Shown here in pieces: positions 1-5,342 of a stretch of DNA of 5,342 nt. Under the pieces are notes generated by a model. That model was given only the letters and a program-made list of their open reading frames with translations. It made no database searches and was not told the DNA's origin. Each line of letters starts with the position of its first letter. Position 1 is the stretch's first letter. The translations under genes and the position numbers were made by a program. The DNA is from Candidatus Sumerlaeota bacterium. GTDB taxonomy: Bacteria; Sumerlaeota; Sumerlaeia; SLMS01. Location: NCBI GenBank assembly GCA_020850785.1, contig JADZDZ010000055.1, positions 1 to 5,342 of the forward strand, read 5' to 3'.

Positions 1-907
1 GGGGGTCGGCGCGGCGAATGATGGCATAGGTTGGCGAAATCAAGTTCGCGGAAAGCACGGGCGCCTCCAGCGAGGGAATCAGCAGGCTTTCAATCGCCGG
101 TCCCGTTTCGTGGGGAGGGCGCGATCCACATTCGAAACGTTCGCCACCCGCGAGCACCACGGTCATGCCGGTTTCCGGCTGAAAGTGAAACTCACTGATT
201 CGTTCCGCCAACGCCGGCGCGGCCTTCTGAAAGACTTCCAGATACTGTTCCGCGCGCGCCAAGTCCACGACGGGAAGTTTGTAGCCCGGTTGCACGTCGG
301 CCTTCGGCGTGGCGGTTATCACCGGCTTTGTGATGCTGCGGAAATCGCCTGCATTGGCGCGGGCAAAAACAGTGCCCCTTCCATCGTAGACATAACTTGC
401 GGTCTCTGTCGCGAAAATTCCGAAGGGTTTCTTCTCCTCGATCATGACGGAGATCGTTGCGGGCCATTCCTTGCGCACGCTGGCAATTTCCACTTCCGGG
501 ATCGATTCCAGCGCCTGCCGCATCGTCGCTTCGCTGGCGTTGAAGATGCTCTCGCCCACCTGCACCCCGGCGCGTGAATGCAGCACGCGAAGGACCTGAC
601 TTTCCGAAAGTCGTTCCGTTCCGCTGACATCAATGGCCGCGACGGAGAAGTATCCGGAGTTCATCAGGTACTTGTGAAACGTGAAGACGACGAACGCAAA
701 TCCTACGGCGCACGCCAGCACCAACGGAAAGTGCCTCGCCTTCTGGCTGAGCAGGATCAGCAGGTCGCCCTTGCGCTTCGGCAGCGGCTGCCGCGGCGTC
801 AGCTTGCGGACGTGACGGCTGTGGCTTTTCGTCTCGACGCCCGGCGTTTTCGCGCGCCGGCGCGGAAGCCACGCAGGGAGCGCGAATCTAGGCAAGGACA
901 ACGCCAT
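1..907 (-). CDS. ftsQ: FtsQ/DivIB-type cell division protein, 3' end missing
   Basis: FtsQ is a bitopic inner-membrane protein that recruits and regulates FtsL/FtsB and the septal synthase. Translating the complement from the ATG at 907 gives 302 codons without a stop to the left edge, so the C-terminus is missing. Residues 1-60 form a basic cytoplasmic tail with RRRAK, RHVRK and KRK clusters. Residues 61-77 (PLVLACAVGFAFVVFTF) are a single membrane anchor. A POTRA domain follows at about 86-158, starting YFSVAAIDVSGTERLSE and ending VRKEWPATISVMIEEKKP; the R.WP..I.V.I.E..P pattern is diagnostic of the family. The beta domain begins with SYVYDGRGTVFA (171-182) and runs to the edge. The ATG overlaps the murB end by 20 nt and has GGAGGG 7 nt upstream. 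The position after murB is where dcw clusters carry ddl and/or ftsQ, normally followed by ftsA and ftsZ. The assignment rests on POTRA signature, topology and context together. Confidence 0.92.
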   Translation of the reverse strand, partial: MALSLPRFALPAWLPRRRAKTPGVETKSHSRHVRKLTPRQPLPKRKGDLLILLSQKARHFPLVLACAVGFAFVVFTFHKYLMNSGYFSVAAIDVSGTERLSESQVLRVLHSRAGVQVGESIFNASEATMRQALESIPEVEIASVRKEWPATISVMIEEKKPFGIFATETASYVYDGRGTVFARANAGDFRSITKPVITATPKADVQPGYKLPVVDLARAEQYLEVFQKAAPALAERISEFHFQPETGMTVVLAGGERFECGSRPPHETGPAIESLLIPSLEAPVLSANLISPTYAIIRRADP

Positions 908-1838
908 TCAACGGCCCTCCGACGATCTGCACTTCAAGGTCGAGTTCAATTTCGGTCTTATGATGGACGATGTCGCGCACCAACGAAATCAGCGCGAGGA
1001 AATCCTCCCCGCTCGAACTTCCGTTGTTCACGATGAAGTTCGCATGGCCCTGTGAAACCTGCGCGGAACGAATGCTGTAGTTCTTCAATCCGCAATCGTC
1101 GATCAACTTCCCCGCGCTCACGTTCGCGCCCGTCCTTGGGTCCTTCGGGTTCTTGAAAATGCAACCACTGGAGGGAATGTGGTACGGCTGGTTGGTCTTC
1201 TTGTTGCGAAAATCGTTCGTGCGGCGCTCCGCCTCCGGCAGGTTCAGGGGGCGCAGTTGCAGCTCCGCCTCAAGAATCACATAATCGCGCAATGCCGAAT
1301 GACGATACTCGTAGTGGAAGTCATTCTTGGAGAAGGAATGAATCATTCCATCGCGCGCCATGACCCACACGCGCTTCACGTAGTCGCAGAGGCCCTCGTC
1401 CCCCGCGCCCGCATTGGACGCCAGCGCACCGCCGACGGTGCCCGGCACCATCGTCAGGAACTCCAAACCCATCAGCCCGCATTCGCGTGAAAAATTGATC
1501 AGCGCCGGAAGCTGCAGTGACGCACCCACGCGGATTGTGTTGTCCGCGTGCAGTTCCCGCGCCGCGAAGCTGCGCCCCAGCGACACCACCACGCCGTCGA
1601 AGTAGCTGGTTGCGAACAGCGTGTTCTTTCCGCCGCCGAGGATGAAGGTCGGCCGCTCCTCCTGCTTCACCGTGCGCAAAACTTTCTTCAGCGCGAAGGG
1701 CGAATCCACTTCCGCATGGATCGCGGCCACCGCGCTCATCTTCATCGAGGTCTTCGATGTCAGATCAAAATTTGATGACAGCTTCAGGGCGGGATCGTTG
1801 ATTTCAAACAACGATGACTTTGTAGTGCGACGAATCAT
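888..1838 (-). CDS. murB: MurB, UDP-N-acetylenolpyruvoylglucosamine reductase (type II-like)
   Basis: MurB is the cytoplasmic FAD enzyme that uses NADPH to reduce UDP-GlcNAc-enolpyruvate to UDP-MurNAc, the substrate of MurC encoded just upstream. It has 316 residues, typical of the shorter type II class. The FAD-binding part has TSMKMSAVA (30-38), where homologues usually have a Gly-Gly, ILGGGKNTLF (66-75) and MVPGTVGGALASNAGAG (130-146). The substrate-binding part has YEYRHSAL (176-183) with a conserved Arg at 179, NQPYHIPSSGCIFKNP (216-231), SAGKLIDDCGL (241-251) and SQGHANFIVN (262-271). Cys226 stands where the best-studied enzymes have the proton-donating Ser, and Glu302 fits the conserved C-terminal catalytic Glu. 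The ATG at 1838 lies 14 nt after the murC stop, with GAGG 7 nt upstream. Its last 20 nt overlap the start of ftsQ. Confidence 0.96.
   Translation of the reverse strand: MIRRTTKSSLFEINDPALKLSSNFDLTSKTSMKMSAVAAIHAEVDSPFALKKVLRTVKQEERPTFILGGGKNTLFATSYFDGVVVSLGRSFAARELHADNTIRVGASLQLPALINFSRECGLMGLEFLTMVPGTVGGALASNAGAGDEGLCDYVKRVWVMARDGMIHSFSKNDFHYEYRHSALRDYVILEAELQLRPLNLPEAERRTNDFRNKKTNQPYHIPSSGCIFKNPKDPRTGANVSAGKLIDDCGLKNYSIRSAQVSQGHANFIVNNGSSSGEDFLALISLVRDIVHHKTEIELDLEVQIVGGPLNGVVLA
915..920 (-). promoter_or_regulatory. Ribosome binding site of ftsQ, inside murB
   Basis: The minus strand reads GGAGGG followed by a 7-nt spacer (CCGTTGA) and the ATG at 907. This near-perfect Shine-Dalgarno lies within the last codons of murB, where it encodes the Gly-Gly of VGGPLNG. 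It fixes the ftsQ start and suggests that ftsQ translation is coupled to murB. No other ATG occurs in frame until codon 82, which is beyond the membrane anchor. Confidence 0.8.
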
Positions 1839-1845
1839 CAGCGGG

Positions 1846-1849
1846 CCTC
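1846..1849 (-). promoter_or_regulatory. Ribosome binding site of murB, in the murC-murB spacer
   Basis: GAGG stands 7 nt before the murB ATG at 1838, within the 14-nt spacer after the murC TGA. That spacer is the only non-coding sequence in the window and is too short for a promoter or terminator of its own. A second ATG at 1851 overlaps this site but is out of frame with murB. Confidence 0.6.
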
Positions 1850-1852
1850 ATG

Positions 1853-3289
1853 TCAAACGTGAGCGGTGCTACCAGCGGGAAGGGCCAGTTGTGGTGCGAG
1901 CTTCGTGATGGAACCTGCGCCCAGCAGGAGAACAATGTCATTATTTTTCGACCATGCGCTGATGCTTTTTTTCATCTGATCGAATTCAGGGATGAACTCC
2001 ACCGGGCAGCTCACTTGTTCCGCCACGGCGTTCCTCAGGCTTTCGCCGCTGACGCCGGCGATGGCCTCCTCCCCCGCCGCATAGATTTCCGTGATGATCA
2101 CGTGATCCACGCTGCGCAGCGCCGGACCGAACTGCGCGAAGAACGACTGCGTGCGTGAGTAGCGATGCGGCTGAACCACGGCAAGCAACCGCCCGCCGCG
2201 CTCCTCCGCCAGCAGACGCGCTGCGGCAATCGTCGCCGCCATCTCCGTGGGATGATGGCCGTAGTCGTCGATGATCAGCGCCCCGTTCGGCGCCACGCGC
2301 TTCGTGAAGCGTCGGTCAACGCCATGAAAATCGCTCAGTGCGTCGCGAATCACCTCGAAATCACAGCCCAGCTTCAATGCCATGGCAAAGGCGCCGATCG
2401 CGTTGGACACATTCTGGCGTCCGGGAATTCCAATCATCACGCGACCGCGACGACGCCCGTTGTGCATCAGGTCAAACGTTGAAAACTCTCCGCACAGCCG
2501 CACCGATGCGGCGTAAAAATCCGCAGACTGGTTGTCGATTGAGTATGTCGTCGTCCAGGATCGACTCTCCGGCAGTAGCCGTCGGCAACCGGCGTCATCG
2601 ACGCATATGACGAGGTGCCCATCATTCGGCATCGCGTGGATGAATTCCGTGAATCCTTCGAACATCTTCTCCTCGGTGCCCCAGAAATTCAGATGCTCCG
2701 CCTCAATGTTCGTGATCAGCGCATGGGTGCGCGGAAGGTTGTGGAACGAGCCGTCACTTTCATCCGCTTCGGCCACCGCAAGCAGTCCCTTGCCGATGCG
2801 CACGTTGCCTCCAAACTCCTTCACAGTGCCGCCGACAAAGCCCCATGGCTCAGCGCCCTGCCGCTCCAGCAGCAGCGTCAGCAGCGTGGTCGTCGTTGTC
2901 TTTCCGTGCGTTCCTGCAATCAGCACCGATTCGCGCCGCGCAAGAAACCAGCCCAGCATTTCGCTGCGGTGAATCACGGGAATTCCGCGACTGCGCGCCG
3001 CCACCAACTCTTCATTCCCGCTCGAAATCGCGCTGGAGAAGACCACGCAATCCTGATCCGCGATGTGCTCTGCGGAGTGAGTCTCGTACAGCGTCGCCCC
3101 CATTTCCGAAAGGATCGCACAGTTCCCCGCGTTCGGATCGGAGCCACTCACCTTCACGCCGATCGTCAGCAGTGCCTGCGCCAGCGGCTTCATTCCCGAC
3201 CCGCAAATGCCAATCAGGTGAACGCTCTTCAACTCCGTTGATGGGCCGAACGACACCGTCGGGCGTTGGTCGAACTCAGCGTGGCTCAT
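1853..3289 (-). CDS. murC: MurC, UDP-N-acetylmuramate--L-alanine ligase
   Basis: MurC is the ATP-dependent cytoplasmic ligase that attaches the first stem-peptide residue, normally L-Ala, to UDP-MurNAc. I call 478 residues from the ATG at 3289. The N-terminal UDP-binding Rossmann domain has VHLIGICGSGM (23-33). The central ATPase domain has the P-loop GTHGKTTTT (126-134), EADESDGSF (174-182) and ITNIEAEH (192-199), whose His is the expected metal ligand. PGRQNV (289-294) replaces the usual PGRHN. The C-terminal domain has DRRF (325-328), DDYGHHPTE (341-349), QPHRYSRT (373-380), EIYAAGE (401-407) and GAGSI (457-461). The frame could be extended by 18 codons to a TTG at 3343, but that would overlap murG by 68 nt, whereas the ATG at 3289 has AGGGG 6 nt upstream. 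The chosen start overlaps murG by 14 nt. Unlike the chlamydial MurC-Ddl protein, it has no Ddl domain fused at the C-terminus. Confidence 0.96.
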   Translation of the reverse strand: MSHAEFDQRPTVSFGPSTELKSVHLIGICGSGMKPLAQALLTIGVKVSGSDPNAGNCAILSEMGATLYETHSAEHIADQDCVVFSSAISSGNEELVAARSRGIPVIHRSEMLGWFLARRESVLIAGTHGKTTTTTLLTLLLERQGAEPWGFVGGTVKEFGGNVRIGKGLLAVAEADESDGSFHNLPRTHALITNIEAEHLNFWGTEEKMFEGFTEFIHAMPNDGHLVICVDDAGCRRLLPESRSWTTTYSIDNQSADFYAASVRLCGEFSTFDLMHNGRRRGRVMIGIPGRQNVSNAIGAFAMALKLGCDFEVIRDALSDFHGVDRRFTKRVAPNGALIIDDYGHHPTEMAATIAAARLLAEERGGRLLAVVQPHRYSRTQSFFAQFGPALRSVDHVIITEIYAAGEEAIAGVSGESLRNAVAEQVSCPVEFIPEFDQMKKSISAWSKNNDIVLLLGAGSITKLAPQLALPAGSTAHV

Positions 3290-4358
3290 GTGTGACCCCT
3301 GGATTGATGCGAAGCCGTCCGTGGGCCTCGCGTTTGTGTTCAAGGCATTCCGTCAACTCGTTGGCGATCACGCGCGCCGCATTCGATGAATCGAAGGACG
3401 CCAGATTCGCGCGCATCCGCTCCCGCAGCGGCGCATCGGTCATGATGTGGGAGATCAGTGTGTCCAGCGACTCCTTCGTCAGCGCCTTCTCCTCCAAAAC
3501 AAACGCGGCATCTGCATCATAGAAGAGATCAGCGTTTGCCTTCTGGTGATCATCCTTCGCAAAGGGATAGGGGACCAGCACCGCCGGCACGCGACAATTC
3601 GCGATGTCCGCCAGCGCCCCCGCGCCTGCGCGCGTGATGGCCAGTTCCGCCCGCGCCAGCAGCGTTTCGATGCGGGGTTCATATTCGCGCACTTCCACCA
3701 CGCCGCGATTGGGGATGTGCTTTCCCGGTCCGCTTAGCAGGACAAACTGATAGCCAAGCGCGCGAATGTGATCCCGGTTCGCAACCGCCACGAAAATTTC
3801 ATTCAACTTCGATGCGCCTTGGCTGCCGCCCATGCACAGGATCAGGTTGCGTTGCTCCACCGTCTCAACGGGACGCGTCGGCGTCCCCACGATGGAGGAG
3901 TTCTTCCTGTCAAGGCCACCAAGTCCCAGAAAGACCTTCCTTGCGAAGGGTGCAAACAATCGCACCACGCGGCCGGCCCTGCGGTTTGATTCGTGCAGGA
4001 ACATCGGAATTCGCAGCACCACCGCCACCAGTAGCACCGGCACGCACGCTGCCCCGCCCATTGCCAGCACCGCTGCGGGGCGATTGCGGATGAACGACTT
4101 CAAAACGCGAAACGAATCACCCAGCAGGCACGCAAACGCGGCGGCGCCCTTGCGTGATCCCGCCCGAAGCTTCAGCGGCGTGATGTTCTCACTGCTATAA
4201 ATTTTCGATTCAATGTCGCGGGAGCCGCAGACGTATTGCGCGCGATAAATTCCCGCATAGCCACGATCGATTTCATCGCCAATGCGAATCCCCGGAAGGA
4301 TGTGCCCCCCGGTTCCACCGGCCGCGATGATGATGGTGCGCGCGTCCCGCTTCGTCAT
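3276..4358 (-). CDS. murG: MurG, UDP-GlcNAc:lipid I N-acetylglucosaminyltransferase
   Basis: MurG transfers GlcNAc from UDP-GlcNAc to undecaprenyl-PP-MurNAc-pentapeptide, making lipid II at the cytoplasmic face of the inner membrane. The protein has 360 residues, close to the family norm of about 355, and the GT-B two-domain layout. The N-terminal acceptor domain has GGTGGHILPG (14-23), GSRDIESK (45-52), the MGG loop (100-102) and HESN (122-125; E. coli has HEQN). The C-terminal donor domain has GGSQGA (177-182), ITRAGAGALADI (241-252), where many homologues have a Ser or Gly after the Arg, VPYPFA (262-267) and DDHQKANA (269-276), which corresponds to the usual DHQ..NA nucleotide-sugar motif. 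The last 18 or so residues form a polar tail that overlaps the murC start. The ATG at 4358 is supported by the ATGA overlap with ftsW and by GGAGG 10 nt upstream. Confidence 0.96.
   Translation of the reverse strand: MTKRDARTIIIAAGGTGGHILPGIRIGDEIDRGYAGIYRAQYVCGSRDIESKIYSSENITPLKLRAGSRKGAAAFACLLGDSFRVLKSFIRNRPAAVLAMGGAACVPVLLVAVVLRIPMFLHESNRRAGRVVRLFAPFARKVFLGLGGLDRKNSSIVGTPTRPVETVEQRNLILCMGGSQGASKLNEIFVAVANRDHIRALGYQFVLLSGPGKHIPNRGVVEVREYEPRIETLLARAELAITRAGAGALADIANCRVPAVLVPYPFAKDDHQKANADLFYDADAAFVLEEKALTKESLDTLISHIMTDAPLRERMRANLASFDSSNAARVIANELTECLEHKREAHGRLRINPGVTHEPR
3296..3300 (-). promoter_or_regulatory. Ribosome binding site that decides the murC start
   Basis: The minus strand reads AGGGG, a 6-nt spacer (TCACAC), then the ATG at 3289. 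This favours the ATG over the in-frame TTG at 3343 for murC. The site lies inside the 3' end of murG, so reinitiation by ribosomes finishing murG is plausible. Confidence 0.75.
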
Positions 4359-5342
4359 GCCAGCGCCGCCTCCCGCGCGGGAGCGCGCGTCGCGATGCTC
4401 TCGTTGGAAATCTTGATCAACAGCGCCGTGCAGACAATCGACGCGATCAGCGATGACCCGCCGTAGGTGAAGAACGGCAACGCCAGCCCCTTCGTGGGCG
4501 CCAGTCCCAGCACCACGAAGAAGTTGATGAAGGCCGCGCAGCCGACAACCATCGTGAGACCCGCCGCCAGCAACCCGGAAAAGTAATCGGTGGCGCGGTA
4601 GGAAATGCGAACGCCAAGCAGGATGAACGCGAGGAACAACACCACGACGGAGACCGCGCCCACCAGTCCCAACTCCTCACACACAATCGCGAAGATGAAG
4701 TCCGTGTGCGATTCGCTGAGGAAGTGATACTTCTGCAGCCCAAAGCCAAGGCCCTGACCAAACAAACCGCCGGAACCAACCGCAATCAGCGACTGATTCA
4801 ATTGGTAGCCGTAGGTCATCGCATATTTTTCAGAATCCAGAAACGCGAGAATGCGATTCAGGCGATAGCTATGCTGGAAAATCAGGTACACAACCGCCGG
4901 CAGCGCCAGCAGCACAATCGAACCCAGATGGCGGAAGCGCACCTGCGCAAGGCACCACATTCCAACCACCACGCAGCCCGAAAGCATGATCGTGCCGAGG
5001 TCCTTCTGCAGCATGATCAGCAACGCAAACGCGCCCATGACCGCCACGGCAGGAAGGAATCCGCGAAACAGGTTCTTCATCTGTTCGCGCTTGTCGGAAA
5101 GCATCTTCGCCATGAAAATGACCAGACAGATTTTCGCGAACTCCGACGGCTGCAACGTCAGCGGACCCAAACGCAGCCATCGCTTCGCCCCCTTCGATTC
5201 CATTCCCAGCGGCGATGCGACCACCAGCAGCAGCACGACGAAACTGACGATAAGGATCGGAAGCGCATACCGCTCGATCGTCTCCAGCGGAACCTTCATC
5301 AATCCGAAACCAACGGCGATGCCGATCATCCCCCACATCAAC
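4355..5342 (-). CDS. ftsW: FtsW, septal peptidoglycan glycosyltransferase (SEDS family), 5' end missing
   Basis: FtsW is a polytopic inner-membrane SEDS protein that polymerises lipid II into glycan strands at the division site, together with a class B penicillin-binding protein. The frame is open to the right edge, so the N-terminus is missing; 328 residues are visible against roughly 380-420 in the family. Numbered from the first complete visible codon (a Leu at 5341-5339), the family signatures are GAKRWLRLG (51-59) followed by QPSEFAK (64-70), QKDLGT (112-117) where FtsW proteins usually have QPDLGT, QSLIAVGSGGLFGQGLG (183-199), the essential loop ESHTDFIFA (210-218), CEELG (221-225), and the C-terminal PFFTYGGSSLI (289-299). 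Hydrophobic segments lie between these motifs as expected. RodA is the main alternative, but the position directly before murG in a dcw cluster favours FtsW. Its TGA overlaps the murG ATG by 4 nt. Confidence 0.95.
   Translation of the reverse strand, partial: LMWGMIGIAVGFGLMKVPLETIERYALPILIVSFVVLLLVVASPLGMESKGAKRWLRLGPLTLQPSEFAKICLVIFMAKMLSDKREQMKNLFRGFLPAVAVMGAFALLIMLQKDLGTIMLSGCVVVGMWCLAQVRFRHLGSIVLLALPAVVYLIFQHSYRLNRILAFLDSEKYAMTYGYQLNQSLIAVGSGGLFGQGLGFGLQKYHFLSESHTDFIFAIVCEELGLVGAVSVVVLFLAFILLGVRISYRATDYFSGLLAAGLTMVVGCAAFINFFVVLGLAPTKGLALPFFTYGGSSLIASIVCTALLIKISNESIATRAPAREAALA
4369..4373 (-). promoter_or_regulatory. Ribosome binding site of murG, inside ftsW
   Basis: The minus strand has GGAGG 10 nt before the murG ATG at 4358, slightly farther than the optimum. 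It sits in the codons for the C-terminal ARE..A residues of FtsW. With the ATGA stop/start overlap it indicates translational coupling of murG to ftsW. Confidence 0.65.

Noticed and set aside
841..860. GC-rich inverted repeat (CCGGCG, 8-nt loop, CGCCGG) shortly after the murB stop, considered as a terminator
   Set aside because: It lies within the ftsQ coding sequence, has only a 6-bp stem, and has no run of T after it on the minus strand. It is likely a by-product of Arg/Ala/Pro codons in GC-rich DNA.
110..1036. Plus-strand open frames at 110-577 and 578-1036, and short minus-strand frames at 192-467, 442-633 and 630-872
   Set aside because: The continuous minus-strand frame from 907 to the edge encodes a clear FtsQ (membrane anchor plus POTRA signature). 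The others are out of frame or antisense to it and look like no known protein.
1839..1852. The murC-murB spacer as a possible promoter or regulatory site
   Set aside because: It is only 14 nt and is accounted for by the murB ribosome binding site.
3290..3343. Upstream TTG start at 3343 that would add 18 residues to MurC
   Set aside because: It would need a rare start codon, overlap murG by 68 nt, and add residues with no counterpart I recognise in MurC. The ATG at 3289 has a good AGGGG site 6 nt upstream.
2615..3522. Long plus-strand open frames (2615-3241 and 2845-3522) antisense to murC and murG
   Set aside because: Their translations are rich in Arg, Ser, Pro and Ala, have no recognisable domain, and lie opposite highly conserved ligase and transferase motifs. 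They are antisense shadows of GC-rich coding DNA.
4355..5342. RodA instead of FtsW for the SEDS protein
   Set aside because: RodA and FtsW share most motifs, but the direct coupling to murG in a murG-murC-murB-ftsQ cluster is the classic ftsW location.
1..5342. A novel or accessory system hidden in the window
   Set aside because: Every base except a 14-nt spacer belongs to a recognisable dcw gene. I saw no repeat array, tRNA, insertion sequence, attachment site or foreign-looking segment.

Overview
The window is a gene-dense stretch of the division and cell-wall (dcw) cluster. All genes are read from the minus strand, so transcription runs from high to low coordinates. The order is ftsW (5' end cut by the right edge), murG, murC, murB, ftsQ (3' end cut by the left edge). 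Only 14 bases, between murC and murB, are non-coding. All other junctions overlap: 4 nt at ftsW/murG, 14 nt at murG/murC and 20 nt at murB/ftsQ. I see no RNA gene, mobile element, CRISPR array, convincing promoter or terminator.

The source looks like a GC-rich, didermic, peptidoglycan-making bacterium. The gene order, together with several residue choices (HESN in MurG, NIEAEH in MurC, GCIFKNP in MurB), makes me lean towards the Verrucomicrobiota or a neighbouring PVC lineage. This is a family-resemblance guess from memory, not a computed placement.

The genes work in sequence. MurB completes UDP-MurNAc. MurC adds the first amino acid, normally L-alanine, of the stem peptide. MurG adds GlcNAc to lipid I on the inner face of the membrane to make lipid II. 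FtsW polymerises lipid II at the septum. FtsQ is the bitopic membrane scaffold that links the FtsL/FtsB complex to the divisome. The near absence of spacers and the Shine-Dalgarno sequences buried in preceding genes point to one polycistronic message with translational coupling.

ftsQ needs explicit annotation. Its frame is open from an ATG at position 907, inside the end of murB, to the left edge, and a GGAGGG ribosome binding site precedes it. Because it has no stop within the window, it is easy to overlook.

This is an ordinary housekeeping region and I found no new system. The points worth a second look are modest: no ddl gene between murB and ftsQ, Cys for Ser at the presumed proton-donor position of MurB, a few motif substitutions in MurC, MurB and FtsW, a long basic cytoplasmic tail on FtsQ, and a start-site correction for murC.
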